Positions 20,501-29,483 are shown, counted from the stretch's first letter. The stretch is 64,000 bases of DNA from JAZKID01 sp963714065 (GCA_963714065.1 OY970226.1:1178001-1242000); one strand, 5' to 3'. Notes: generated by a model not told the origin, from the sequence alone. A program made the numbers and translations.

Positions 20501-22401
20501 TCGAAATCGTAGGCCACGCCGTCGCAGGTGGCGAGGCGCAGATCGTGCATAATGACAAGATCGCTTTCATTGCCGCCGGGCGCGATCTCGACCGATGTTT
20601 CCGAAATCACGTTAAATCCCATCGCCTCTAGGATCGGCACGCGCTTCGAGAGGGAAAGCGGCGAGCCGCGATGATAGACTTTCAATCCCAATTCATGCGG
20701 CTGCGCTTCGTCGAAGCGGAAGAAATCGATGGCAAGCGGGTGCTGGGGACTCAGCCGCTCGATGATGCGGACATCGTGCACGGCCGCCTGCGGCGAATAA
20801 TTATCCTGATAGGCGGGCGGAAACGCATAGTGATAGCGGCTGCGCAGATTTTTTGCCTCGCCATTGCGAAAAACTTTCGCGACCTCGCTTAAAAACTCGT
20901 CCTCCCAGGTACGGACGATCTGCGCCACATCGTGCTCGAGCTTGGTGGGCGAAGGTTCGGGCACGCTGCGTTCGCCCTTGGCGATAATGAAATGCAGCCG
21001 CGCGAGCGGTCCTTCCGGATAGGAAGAGGTCCAGTTCGCAACCCGCCCTTCATAAGCCTTGGCCAGCATATCGCCGATCTTGTTGCGCGTGCCCGCATTA
21101 TAGCGCTCGCGCGGAATGAAGACGAGAACCGATACGAAACGGTCGAACTTGTCCTGGCGCGAGAGAACGCGCACGCGCGGGCGCTCCTCGAGCTGCAACA
21201 GGCGTTCGGCGAATTTGAGCAGCTCGTCGTCGTCGATCTGAAACAGCTCGTCGCGCGGATATTGTTCGATGATATTCACCAGCGCCTTGCCGGAATGGCT
21301 GTCGGCATCGAAACCGGCGCGATGGAGCACGGTTTCGACCTTGCGCCGCAGATAAGGGATGACGCGCGCGGAATAGGTATAGGCGGTGGACGTGAACAGG
21401 CCGGCGAGACGCAGCTCACCGGTCAATGTGCCTTTGGGACTGAACAGTTTGATGCCTACATAATCGACCACCACGCGGCGGTGCACGCGCGAGCGTAGGT
21501 TCGCCTTGGTGATGATCAGCGGATTCGATTGACGCAGAAAATGCCGCAGTTCGGCTGTCATCGTCACCGGCTTGGCGCCGCGCCGCAACAGGCCGACCGC
21601 CGGATCGCGCAACAGGCCAAGCCCGGTCTTGTTTTCGGGATCGAGGCGCAGCTTCGTCCCAGCACCCGCTGCCTTATATTCGCGCAGGCCGAGGAAAGTG
21701 AAATTATTGTTGCGCAGCCATTCGAGAAACTGGATGGCTTCGGCCAGCTCCGCCACGGGAATGGGCGGCGGCGTATCCTTGAATTGCTGAATCGCCGCAT
21801 CGAGGCGGGAAAGCATGGTCTTCCAGTCGGCAACGACCGTGCGCACATCTATGAGCGTTTTTTCAAGCTCGGTTTTTAGCTTTTCGGCGGATGCCTGGTC
21901 CAACGCCTCGACATGAATGTAGATGAAGCTTTCGCGCAGGGCGGCCGTACCGGCCGGCGGCTGCTGTTCGCCATGCAAGCCGATGAGGCGGCCGTTCTTG
22001 TCGCGCGACACATTGAGAATGGGATGCAGAACGAGGCGGATGTCGCAGCCGAATTCGTTGATCGTATTCATGACCGAATCGAGCAGGAACGGCATATTGT
22101 CGTTCAGAATCTCGATGACGGTGACGTTGTTCTCGGGATCGTTCTCGACCCGAACGGAAGCTGCGCCCGGCTGGCGCTTTTGCAAATGCGTAAAAGCGTT
22201 TTCGGTGAAGCGGGCAAGATCCTCGGCACGGTAGGCGGCAAGATCTTCGTAGGAGCTACGCGCGAAAATCTGATTGGCAAAGCTCTTCGCTTCGGGAACC
22301 TGTTTCAGCAATTTCTGGATGGCGGCAGACAAAAGATGCGCCTTTTGCGCATTCTCGCTGCTCGACAAGTCGGAAATTTTTTGCACTGATGTGGCCGACA
22401 C
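17569..22401 (-). CDS. gdhB: large NAD-specific glutamate dehydrogenase
   Basis: 1610 residues from a GTG start, the length of the 180-kDa bacterial NAD-GDH class (PF05088). Oxidatively deaminates glutamate to 2-oxoglutarate and ammonia. A long N-terminal regulatory region with ACT-like segments precedes the catalytic core, recognisable from RFGKIARGGLRWSDRPQDYR, the lysine-bearing PVGAKGGFVPKKLP and the NAD-binding part around GVGDMSGDVFGNGM. The C-terminal helical domain follows. It is a single-gene unit, convergent with purH. The gene symbol follows the Pseudomonas-type usage and is less sure than the function. Confidence 0.95.
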   Translation of the reverse strand: MSATSVQKISDLSSSENAQKAHLLSAAIQKLLKQVPEAKSFANQIFARSSYEDLAAYRAEDLARFTENAFTHLQKRQPGAASVRVENDPENNVTVIEILNDNMPFLLDSVMNTINEFGCDIRLVLHPILNVSRDKNGRLIGLHGEQQPPAGTAALRESFIYIHVEALDQASAEKLKTELEKTLIDVRTVVADWKTMLSRLDAAIQQFKDTPPPIPVAELAEAIQFLEWLRNNNFTFLGLREYKAAGAGTKLRLDPENKTGLGLLRDPAVGLLRRGAKPVTMTAELRHFLRQSNPLIITKANLRSRVHRRVVVDYVGIKLFSPKGTLTGELRLAGLFTSTAYTYSARVIPYLRRKVETVLHRAGFDADSHSGKALVNIIEQYPRDELFQIDDDELLKFAERLLQLEERPRVRVLSRQDKFDRFVSVLVFIPRERYNAGTRNKIGDMLAKAYEGRVANWTSSYPEGPLARLHFIIAKGERSVPEPSPTKLEHDVAQIVRTWEDEFLSEVAKVFRNGEAKNLRSRYHYAFPPAYQDNYSPQAAVHDVRIIERLSPQHPLAIDFFRFDEAQPHELGLKVYHRGSPLSLSKRVPILEAMGFNVISETSVEIAPGGNESDLVIMHDLRLATCDGVAYDFDAADSRLEDAFLAIWQGHAENDGYNALVLTAGLRWREVACLRAMSRYLRQVRIPYSQDYMWATMTKNPQFAANLFAFYQIRFDPYLKLSDKVREIKQDECTQRIEDALQKITSLDEDRILRRFLNLIACMLRTNFYQRDHANEPRPTITFKLDSKKLEGLPEPRPMFEIYVYSPRVEGIHLRFGKIARGGLRWSDRPQDYRTEVLGLVKAQQIKNAVIVPVGAKGGFVPKKLPDGPREAIQEEGIASYKLFVSSLLHVTDSISPQGEIVHPEHVLRYDDDDPYLVVAADKGTATFSDIANEISLSMNHWLGDAFASGGSAGYDHKKMGITARGAWEAVKRHFREMDVDIQNTPFTVIGVGDMSGDVFGNGMLLSKCTKLVGAFDHRDIFIDPDPDLALSCKERARLFKLPRSSWADYDAQLISKGGGVFSRSAKTIPLSPQMQALLGMKEKTAPPQTIIQALLRAQADLLWFGGIGTYVRASIETDEQVGDRTNDAIRVAANELRAKVIGEGANLGMTQRGRIEAAMQGIRLNTDATDNSAGVNTSDVEVNIKIALNGLVRANKLPLQKRNELLQKMTDDVARLVLCTNYLQTLSLSLSQRRGAEDAGFAEHLMQLLEGEGRLSRKIETLPNASELDARQKSGGGLTRPELSVLLAYSKLSLYDHLLNSALPDDPYFSNRLENYFPAALREAFPKEIAQHQLRREIIATDLSNDACNSGGGTLLSRAIDQTGALAQDVAAAFAVTQDVFDLASLNRDINALDGKIGGEFQLQLYIDVQDLLHDRIVWFLRHGHLSSGLGNAAQQFREKIKQLESQLLKVLPESELVRFNTRKDMLIEKGVPKHVAERMAGLPALIDATDIVLAANATKTPLLAAAKAFYEAGALFGLAEIYAAAKKLFTKNYFERLALERAVADLAVANRRMAIHILESGGMEAWQKRKGESWQRARQTLQMIATAPDLTVAKLTVAAGQLSDMTSS

Positions 22402-22627
22402 GTAAAACTGCCTTCAGATCTTGATAATGTCGCCTGTCTAGACCAGCTTGCACCCAAGGTGGAGCGATGAAATCGTCCGCTGCAAGCAGGTTCACATATT
22501 TGTCTAGAGCGGCTGCATTAACGAAGGGCTAAGCCAGACGCCATAAACAAGGCAGTTTTAGGACTAGGCTGAACGAATTGTTTAAATCGCCGGGTCGACA
22601 GGCGCTTTTGCTGCGGATAGGACGTTC

Positions 22628-23869
22628 TTGAAGACTATGGCTTTCATTCAATATCAACATTACCCGGCCCCGCACGGCACCGATCCTTTTCAGGGGCCGG
22701 TGAGGCGCCGCCATGTCCTGTTTATCCAGGGTCTTTTTCCGCAAGGACCGGCCTATTATTACGATCTGCTGAAAAAGCAGCTTCAGCATTACGCGAAGCT
22801 TTACGGCATGAGCTGCACATGCTCTGGGCTGGTACGGCCGTATGAGCATGTGGCGCGCTGTGAAATCGAAGCCCGGCAGGAGGATCGCAGCATCAATGTC
22901 GTTTACGATTTCCTCGACTGGGAGGATATTGTCCGCTCTGCACATCAGCGCTCCCTGCTTGATGACTTAAGCGGCGCTGTCCGAACGGTTTTCAACCATT
23001 TTACCGAAGGGACGTTTATCGCGCTTGCGCGCGCGCATTGGAAATTTGCTATCGCCTGGCTGTTTCCTTACATTTTATTTACGCTCATCGCGGTTACCGC
23101 GCTGGCTGCCCTTTATAACCTGCTCCAGCTTGCCGCCGGATCCGATCCGGCAATCGCTCTTCCAAGAATTCTTCTCGGAAGCGCAATAACTTACGGTCTA
23201 TGGCGCCTAAGCCGTCTCTACTGGTGCGGAGCCATGCTGCGCAATTTCAATTTCGCGTCCCGTTACGCGCGCGATCTGACACCGGAACTGGAGCAGAGGA
23301 TCGATATATTTGCCGATATCATTGCAAAAACCTGCAAGGCCTCGCAGGCCGACGAAATCCTGATCGTCGGGCACAGTTTCGCAGGCCAGCTTGCCATTCG
23401 CGCCGCCCTGGGCGCCTTCCGCAAGGGCGCTTTTTCGAACGGCCAGCGGCGCATCAAGCTTCTGACCGTCGGCGATGCCACCTGCCATACGGGCCTCATG
23501 AAAGGTGCGGGTGCTGCGCGAACGCGCAATGCCGTCATCGAACTGGCTCAGCAGCAGAACCTGCCCTGGGTGCTGATCTATGGCGGCAAGGATGTGCTTG
23601 CCTTCAACAAGGCGGACCCGCCCTCTACCCTGCGCGCATTCGAGGGATATAAAAGCAGCGTCAAAGATTTTTTCTGGCCGCTGATGCATGGCGCGCATTT
23701 TCGGGAAGCTCTTGCGAAAAAAGATTACCGCCGCCTGCGCTGGCGCTTCTTTCATATTCATGGCCAGTACATCATGGCCGCGCGCCTCAAATCCGCGCCC
23801 TTCGATTACATACGTGCCGTCTGCGGTAGCATACCGCTTCCTTTAACCGGAAAGAGACAAGGCGAATGA
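22628..23869 (+). CDS. membrane-associated alpha/beta-hydrolase-like protein
   Basis: 413 residues from TTG 22628, which is well placed behind AGGA at 22618-22621; ATG 22637 is the alternative. Two hydrophobic segments lie at about residues 140-190. A GHSFAG nucleophile-elbow motif follows in the soluble C-terminal half (ADEILIVGHSFAGQLAIRAAL), as in serine hydrolases and lipases. A short N-terminal segment (RRHVLFIQGLFPQGPAYYYDLL) resembles a first beta-strand/oxyanion region. I cannot name the family. Its stop overlaps the start of a phosphatase gene (ATGA), so the pair is translationally coupled and probably acts on the same envelope lipid or polysaccharide. Confidence 0.65.
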   Translation: MKTMAFIQYQHYPAPHGTDPFQGPVRRRHVLFIQGLFPQGPAYYYDLLKKQLQHYAKLYGMSCTCSGLVRPYEHVARCEIEARQEDRSINVVYDFLDWEDIVRSAHQRSLLDDLSGAVRTVFNHFTEGTFIALARAHWKFAIAWLFPYILFTLIAVTALAALYNLLQLAAGSDPAIALPRILLGSAITYGLWRLSRLYWCGAMLRNFNFASRYARDLTPELEQRIDIFADIIAKTCKASQADEILIVGHSFAGQLAIRAALGAFRKGAFSNGQRRIKLLTVGDATCHTGLMKGAGAARTRNAVIELAQQQNLPWVLIYGGKDVLAFNKADPPSTLRAFEGYKSSVKDFFWPLMHGAHFREALAKKDYRRLRWRFFHIHGQYIMAARLKSAPFDYIRAVCGSIPLPLTGKRQGE

Positions 23870-24525
23870 TAAACCGTTTGCGCGCGTTCATCGCCTGGCT
23901 GCGGCTGTGGCTGAGCATGTTGTTTGCCGACCATGGCTGCGTACGTCCCATTTACTGGAACAGCGGCAGGATTGCCGATGGCGTCTGGCGCGGACCGCAG
24001 CCCAATCCTTTCCATATCAAACGCTTTGCACGCCGCGGCTTTCGCACGTTCGTCAATCTGCGCGGGCCCACGGGTTACGGCTCCTACGCACTCGAAAAAA
24101 TTTATACCGGCAGATGCAGGCTCACAATGATCGACCATGCGCTTTACTCGGGCGCAGCCCCGCTCAAAACGCAGATCCACGAGCTTCACACCATTTTCAA
24201 AAACATGGAAAAACCGGCCTTGCTGCATTGCAAGTCGGGGGCCGACCGCTCGGGGCTGGCTGCCGCGCTTTATCTCATTCTTTGCGAAAATGTTCCGGTA
24301 GTCGACGCCGCAAAAGAACTGTCCTACAGCTATGGCCATATCAAAAGCAGCAAGACCGGCATTCTCGATGCGTTTTTCGCGCAATATCTGCAGGATGCGG
24401 AAAAGCGTCCCTTAACTTTCCTGCAATGGGTGGACGAGGTCTACGATCCGCAAAAGCTGAATGCGCAATTCAAACGGCCGGGCTTCCTGCGTATGCTGGT
24501 CGATTTCTTCATTCGTCGTGAATGA
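23866..24525 (+). CDS. dual-specificity/tyrosine phosphatase-like protein
   Basis: 219 residues. The cysteine phosphatase signature is exact: LLHCKSGADRSGLAAALYL (HCxxGxxRS). The N-terminus is an amphipathic or membrane-apposed helix (RLRAFIAWLRLWLSMLF) followed by the DSP-like GVWRGPQPNPFHIKRFARRG. The C-terminal tail is helical. Members of this class dephosphorylate proteins, inositol phosphates or lipids; the substrate here is not determined. The start overlaps the stop of the hydrolase-like gene and the 3' end overlaps the convergent exporter gene by 17 bases. Confidence 0.82.
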   Translation: MINRLRAFIAWLRLWLSMLFADHGCVRPIYWNSGRIADGVWRGPQPNPFHIKRFARRGFRTFVNLRGPTGYGSYALEKIYTGRCRLTMIDHALYSGAAPLKTQIHELHTIFKNMEKPALLHCKSGADRSGLAAALYLILCENVPVVDAAKELSYSYGHIKSSKTGILDAFFAQYLQDAEKRPLTFLQWVDEVYDPQKLNAQFKRPGFLRMLVDFFIRRE

Positions 24526-26287
24526 AGCCGTCGCCGGCATTGTGAAACTGCCGCTCGTAAAGCAGCGCATAGGCACCTTTTTTCTTCAGCAGCTCGTCAT
24601 GCGTGCCGTACTCGACGATGCGACCCGCATCCATCACGACAATCAGATCGGCCGTGCGCACGGTTGCGAGCCTGTGCGCGATGACAAGCGTGGTGCGGCC
24701 TTTCGTCAGTTGCGCAAGCGCCTGCTGCACGAGATGTTCGGATTCGGAATCGAGCGCCGATGTCGCCTCGTCCAGCAGCAGGATCGGGGCATCGCGCAAC
24801 AGCGCGCGGGCAAGCGCGATGCGCTGGCGCTCGCCGCCGGAGAGCTGCGTGCCGCCTTCGCCGAGCTTGGTGTCGTAACCCTGCGACAATCTTGAAATGA
24901 AATCGTGCGCTGCGGCGGCCCTTGCCGCATCCTCGATCTGCGAGGAGGAGGCATCGAGCTTGCCGAGCGCGATATTGTTGCGCACCGTATCCTGGAAGAT
25001 CGTCACATCCTGCGAGACCAGCGCGATTGATTTGCGCAGAGAGCTAAGCGTGACGCTGCCGGTATCCTGGCCGTCTATCAGGATTTCGCCGTTTTGCGGT
25101 TCATAGAGGCGTGCAATCAGATTGAAGAGCGTGGATTTTCCGGCACCCGAGCGCCCGACCAGCGCCGCCTTCGCCCCGCCCGGCACGACAAAAGAGACAT
25201 CGTGCAAGGCCGGCACGCCGCTTATATATTGAAAGCCGATATTCCTGAATTCGATTTTTCCGGTTTCGGCCTTGAGCGGGCGCGCCTGCGGCTTGTCCTT
25301 GATGGCGGGGGTTAGATCGATCAGCACGAAAATACGCTCCGCCGCGGCCAGCCCTTCCTGCAGGATGGCATTGAGATTGCCGAGCTTGCGCATGGGCTGT
25401 GCTGCAAGCAGCAGCGCGCCGATAAAGCCGCCGAACTGGCCGATACTGGTCGTACCGCTCGATATGCGCCAGGCGGCAAGCACGATGACGATGGCGACCG
25501 AAACGCCGCCCAGCACTTCGAGAATGGGCTCGACCCGCGCGAAAAGATTGGCGGCATAAAGACGCAGCCGGTGGATCCGCTCGAACACGTCGCGCCCGCG
25601 CATCGCCATATAATCTTCGAGCTGATAGGTGCGGATCAGGCGCGCACCCGAAATTGCCTCGGTGAGAAACGAGGTCATGCTACCGATCATGCCCTGCGCA
25701 ACGAAGGCATTGGCCCGCAGCCTTTTGCCCACTTCAGCCACCGGCAGGATCGCAACCGGCAGGATCAGAATGCCTGCCAAGGCAAGCTGCCAGTCGATAT
25801 AGAACATGGCGCCGACAAGGCCCAGGATCATCAGGCTGTCGCCGACAAGGCTCGTGATCAGGCGCGTGATCGCCGTCTGCACATAAATCATCTCCGCATA
25901 AAAACGCTGCGCGAGACTGGCGGGCGCTTCCTTGCCGATCTGCAGCAGGTCGGCGCGGTTGAGTCTCGCAAATACCGCGTTCTGCAAATCGCGCAGCACC
26001 AATGATGCGATGCGGTTCGTCAGCGTCGTATGCTTGTAAAGCGTGATGCCTTTCGCCAATGTCACGGCAACCACCAGAAGCGGCAGCAGCATCAGCTCGT
26101 CGAGCATGTGCTTTTCGAAACGGTCGATGGCCCAGTTGATCAGGAGCGGATAGGCGGCCGTGCTGATGCTCATCAGCAGGATCAGCCCAAGGTTGATGGC
26201 AATCAGCCGCCGGTAGGGCGCCATCCACTGGCGCCACAGGCGGCGCAGGGTCGGGAAGCTCGAAACAAGGGCGGGGGGCTGGGACAT
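24509..26287 (-). CDS. ABC exporter, fused permease/ATPase (MsbA/LipA-flippase type)
   Basis: 592 residues: a six-helix exporter membrane domain (about 20-310) followed by an ATPase domain with Walker A (VGRSGAGKST), the signature LSGGERQRIALARALL, Walker B (PILLLDEATSALD) and the switch histidine in LVIAHRLAT. It is a half-transporter that should act as a homodimer. Length and architecture fit MsbA-like lipid A or lipid-linked exporters, though drug or peptide exporters share the fold. It stands alone, convergent with the phosphatase gene. Confidence 0.88.
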   Translation of the reverse strand: MSQPPALVSSFPTLRRLWRQWMAPYRRLIAINLGLILLMSISTAAYPLLINWAIDRFEKHMLDELMLLPLLVVAVTLAKGITLYKHTTLTNRIASLVLRDLQNAVFARLNRADLLQIGKEAPASLAQRFYAEMIYVQTAITRLITSLVGDSLMILGLVGAMFYIDWQLALAGILILPVAILPVAEVGKRLRANAFVAQGMIGSMTSFLTEAISGARLIRTYQLEDYMAMRGRDVFERIHRLRLYAANLFARVEPILEVLGGVSVAIVIVLAAWRISSGTTSIGQFGGFIGALLLAAQPMRKLGNLNAILQEGLAAAERIFVLIDLTPAIKDKPQARPLKAETGKIEFRNIGFQYISGVPALHDVSFVVPGGAKAALVGRSGAGKSTLFNLIARLYEPQNGEILIDGQDTGSVTLSSLRKSIALVSQDVTIFQDTVRNNIALGKLDASSSQIEDAARAAAAHDFISRLSQGYDTKLGEGGTQLSGGERQRIALARALLRDAPILLLDEATSALDSESEHLVQQALAQLTKGRTTLVIAHRLATVRTADLIVVMDAGRIVEYGTHDELLKKKGAYALLYERQFHNAGDGFIHDE

Positions 26288-26363
26288 GAAACGATCCAGG
26301 TCTTCCTAAAGCAAAAGCGCAATGAAAGCCAAGGATATGCGGAGCGAGGAGGAAAACTTTTTC

Positions 26364-26435
26364 GTCATGCGCGGGCTTGACCCGCGCATCCATCTTTCTT
26401 TTATGATGGATTGCCGGGTCAAGCCCGGCAATGAC
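26364..26435. repeat. dispersed palindromic repeat (double hairpin)
   Basis: Two self-complementary units, GTCATGCGCGGGCTTGAC and its partner and CCGGGTCAAGCCCGGC, are arranged so the outer ends also pair (GTCAT...ATGAC and ATCCATC...GATGGAT). This is the familiar intergenic palindrome of many alphaproteobacteria, here between the exporter start and the protease gene. It may form a transcript hairpin or be a decayed short mobile repeat. Confidence 0.8.
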
Positions 26436-26581
26436 AATTGATAGATTTGCGTTTCTTTCCCGATAGCCCAGTTAAATTCGTTAAAACTTTATTAAAATTG
26501 ACAATAGTAAGGTTACCAATTAATTAATAGCCTGACTATAATCCGTTCTGTTATAGTTACGGAATAGTAAAGAGTTGTTTC

Positions 26582-27523
26582 ATGCGTGTTGTGGCCAAGA
26601 TTCAGTACAAGATGATGTTGCGTTTTCCGGTATCGGTTCGTGCGGGGGCCTTGCTCGCCGCCCTGTTTTGCTTCTTCCCCAATTCCGCGCAGGCGCTCTG
26701 GAACGGCCACGCCTCCTCGAATTCGGGTTTCACCGTTCTCCTGAAAATCAGCGGCGCGCGGCGTCTCGACTGCAGCGGCGCCATGATCGGCCCGCGCCTT
26801 GTGCTGACTGCGGGCCACTGCCTGCTCGGCGCAAGGGGGGTCAATGCCCGTATCGGCAATGAGAGCGTCGAGGTCGAGAACTGGATCGTCAATCCGCAAT
26901 GGAGTGCGGGCCTTCCCGTCAACGGCTGGGATGCGCGCATCAATGCAGGCAATGGCGACCGCTATGTCGACCTTGCCGTGCTGCTGCTTGCGCGCGCGCC
27001 CTCGAACGGCCAGGCCATATCTCTCGCCGATAGTTCGACCGGCAAACAGAGCGCGCTCACCACTTACGGCTATGCGCGCGGCAGCATGCTCGAGCCGCTT
27101 TATAAAATCGACATGTCGGATGCGAGCCTGATGCAGCGCCTCTCGCCGCGCGGCCCGTTCAAGCTTTATGCGGCGGGCGGTTCCGCCTGGTGCCAGGGCG
27201 ACAGCGGCGGCCCGGTAACGCGCACCGAGGGCAGCGAAGAGAAACTTGTCGGCATCGTGGGCTTGGGGCTTGGCGCCATCGCGCACGATCCCGCGAGCGC
27301 GGTTGCGATGCGCTGGGGCGGCGCCTCGCGGATTCCGAAATGCGGTTCTTACGCCTATGCGCAGGATGTCAGGCTGCATGCCGACTGGATCGCGCAGGCC
27401 TCAAGCGCGCTCACCAACGACGCACCTGCAACCGCGAGCACCGGCAAATCCCGCCATGCGGCTGCGGAAGACGTTCTTCCTGCCGATGAATTTGATGAAG
27501 ACGAGCTGAGCGGGCGGATGTAG
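26582..27523 (+). CDS. secreted trypsin-like serine protease
   Basis: 313 residues with an N-terminal signal (hydrophobic core LLAALFCFFPNSAQA, cleavage after AQA near residue 38). The catalytic triad of the S1 family is visible: His in LTAGHCLL, Asp in YVDLAVLLL and Ser in WCQGDSGGP. The C-terminus is an acidic tail (DEFDEDELSG). It should be exported to the periplasm or medium. It is followed by three members of an unrecognised gene family on the same strand, with a hairpin at 27583-27605 between them. Whether it acts on those products is unknown. Confidence 0.88.
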   Translation: MRVVAKIQYKMMLRFPVSVRAGALLAALFCFFPNSAQALWNGHASSNSGFTVLLKISGARRLDCSGAMIGPRLVLTAGHCLLGARGVNARIGNESVEVENWIVNPQWSAGLPVNGWDARINAGNGDRYVDLAVLLLARAPSNGQAISLADSSTGKQSALTTYGYARGSMLEPLYKIDMSDASLMQRLSPRGPFKLYAAGGSAWCQGDSGGPVTRTEGSEEKLVGIVGLGLGAIAHDPASAVAMRWGGASRIPKCGSYAYAQDVRLHADWIAQASSALTNDAPATASTGKSRHAAAEDVLPADEFDEDELSGRM

Positions 27524-27582
27524 CACCTACAACCTTGAGTGGCTGGCTCTGGAATAAATAAATCTCTATTTTCGATTTTCGC

Positions 27583-27605
27583 CGCGCCTGTACAGCACAG
27601 GCGCG
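27583..27605. terminator. 9-bp GC hairpin downstream of protease gene
   Basis: CGCGCCTGT and ACAGGCGCG pair perfectly around a five-base loop, 60 bases after the protease stop. No T-run follows on the plus strand, so it is only a possible terminator or mRNA stabiliser. Confidence 0.4.
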
Positions 27606-27669
27606 CATTGTAAAATTGGATACAGAAACCGGCTTTGCCTTAATTTAAAAGTTTCAGTTTGAACAAGAA

Positions 27670-28464
27670 ATGACAAACGTTTCATCTTTTTCCCCATTCA
27701 ATCCTGTTTCTCATAAGGTTCAGAATACATTTTTTGTGAACGGCCCGAATGGGTTCAGGGGGAAAATCGATTGCAAGCTCATTAAAAAATGGCTCAAGGA
27801 ATACGAAGACGACCTGGATACCAAACGCAACTTGAGAGAAGCAAAATTTCAAGAGCTACGCCGCTTCCTTAAAATTCCCATCCTGGCGCCGACATTCGTA
27901 TTGGCAGCCAAGCAGTATGTCCTCAATTTGTTGAACATCGGACAATACGGCCTGTTCCCCCGAGACGTGACGCAAGGCCTCAATGAGGAAATGCTAAAAC
28001 AACACTGCGAATCGCTTTTAAATCTGATGGTCGATGCGGTAGAGGCCGCAAATAGGCTGAATAGATTTCTGTCAAAGGTGAATGTACAGGAATGCCTGAC
28101 GACCAAGGAAAAAGAAAGAATCCGAGATAAAATAGATGGCAAGGATCGCGAAAAGAGACCCGCCTGGATCGAGCTTGAGCCCGGCGGCAATGCTCGTGTC
28201 AGGCATTCTTCTTTTTCAACGCCGGTTCTGCCATCGTCTAATGATCAATTATTCGTACAGCCGCTCGTGATGCCTCCCGGAATTCAAGGAACAGATTGGC
28301 TGACGCCGGAAGTGATTCAAGGCGGCACAATCATACTTGCGATGGGTGCGGCCGCCTTTCTTGCTGTCACTGCGCCCGCCTGGGTAACGGGCGGTGCTAT
28401 CGGCGCAACGGTGCTTGTCCTGGTCTCGATCGTAACCGGCGAAAAGCCGGGGCCAAAAACGTGA
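27670..28464 (+). CDS. unrecognised family, member A (helical domain plus C-terminal membrane hairpin)
   Basis: 264 residues, not matched to a known family. The N-terminus is Ser/Phe-rich without a signal peptide. A helical domain follows (about 34-150), opening with DCKLIKKWLKEYEDDLDTKR and closing with VQECLTTKEKERIRDKIDGK. After a polar linker come TDWLTPEVIQGGT and two adjacent hydrophobic helices (about 205-255), ending GEKPGPKT. Member B repeats this plan throughout, so the two are paralogues. The 5' two-thirds is A/T-rich compared with neighbouring housekeeping genes. The stop overlaps the start of member B by one base. Confidence 0.8.
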   Translation: MTNVSSFSPFNPVSHKVQNTFFVNGPNGFRGKIDCKLIKKWLKEYEDDLDTKRNLREAKFQELRRFLKIPILAPTFVLAAKQYVLNLLNIGQYGLFPRDVTQGLNEEMLKQHCESLLNLMVDAVEAANRLNRFLSKVNVQECLTTKEKERIRDKIDGKDREKRPAWIELEPGGNARVRHSSFSTPVLPSSNDQLFVQPLVMPPGIQGTDWLTPEVIQGGTIILAMGAAAFLAVTAPAWVTGGAIGATVLVLVSIVTGEKPGPKT

Positions 28465-29333
28465 TGACCGAGTGCAGCAGCCTGCGCAGGCATGACGATA
28501 AGGCGAGGGCGCTTCGCTCATGGGCGCTTCCGTCGCAAGGTCATGCAACCAATTCCTACAATAGCGGCGAAACATTTGCTGCGATTTGGGCGGAAGAGCT
28601 GGACGAAGATCCTTGCAAAAGAATTCGCGAGGATATTCTGCAAAAGGAAAAGAACCTCAAAAACAAACGCGTGCTACTTGAGGCCAAGCTTCAAGAACTC
28701 ATCGAACTGTTCGGATTATCTACTACTATTGAGCCCTATCTGCAGGCCGCCAAATATTTCATAGAAACAGTTCTGTACGCATATCAACATAAAGGAATTT
28801 CTCCAGAATTCGTGACAGGATTTAGCGAGGCTCAAAAAGCTAAACTCAGGGAACTTTGCAAGACATACGTAACACTGGAAACTGCCGCGCGGGCCGCGCA
28901 AGCAGTGCTGGCAAACGATCTGCTCAATCCAGACATTCAAAAATGTCTTCCGCCAGAAGAAAGAGAAAGAATAAGGGAAAAAATAATCGGCAAAAAAGAG
29001 GAGGAATGGCGGGTCACCAAGCCCTATGCCGAACGTATCAGACAACCTGAATATTATGGGCCGCCTGTTCCGCTCGCGCCTCCCCAGCCTTCCGGTACAC
29101 CAAAGCCGCTGCCGAGTTATAAATTGGTGCGACCAGTTGCCATACCGGACGGCATGCGCATGGACTGGCTGACGCCGGACATTCTTGCGGCTGGGACAGT
29201 GATTGCCACGACAGGCGGTCTCGTTTTTCTTGCCGTCACCGCGCCCGCCTGGCTACCATGGCTTTTTGCCGGCGCAACGGTGATCGTTCTGGCCTCGGTC
29301 GTTGCAGGCGAAAAACCGCGGCCGAAGACTTAA
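28464..29333 (+). CDS. unrecognised family, member B (paralogue of member A)
   Basis: 289 residues from ATG 28464, which shares its A with the stop of member A; the frame is open to 28296 but that part overlaps member A. Same order of parts as A: helical domain opening DPCKRIREDILQKEKNL and closing IQKCLPPEERERIREKIIGK, a proline-rich linker (PPVPLAPPQPSGTPKPLP), then MDWLTPDILAAGT, a pair of membrane helices with the shared FLAVTAPAW, and the ending GEKPRPKT. Function unknown. Tandem duplication with A is clear from the matching ends. Confidence 0.8.
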   Translation: MTECSSLRRHDDKARALRSWALPSQGHATNSYNSGETFAAIWAEELDEDPCKRIREDILQKEKNLKNKRVLLEAKLQELIELFGLSTTIEPYLQAAKYFIETVLYAYQHKGISPEFVTGFSEAQKAKLRELCKTYVTLETAARAAQAVLANDLLNPDIQKCLPPEERERIREKIIGKKEEEWRVTKPYAERIRQPEYYGPPVPLAPPQPSGTPKPLPSYKLVRPVAIPDGMRMDWLTPDILAAGTVIATTGGLVFLAVTAPAWLPWLFAGATVIVLASVVAGEKPRPKT

Positions 29334-29483
29334 AAACCAGCTCTAAAAACCGACAGTATTCCCAATTTGAAATTAGCCATCATCCCTGGCAGAAGCTCCT
29401 ACAACCCCCGGCATATCTGGACTCGAAGCCGGTTTTGTTTTAATTAAGCCTTCAGATTTTAAGCGATTTACCTTGAGAACAAA

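Noticed and set aside
18727..20631. 634-codon plus-strand ORF opposite the NAD-GDH gene
   Set aside because: It is antisense to a strongly conserved enzyme, has arginine/histidine-rich shadow composition and no family match.
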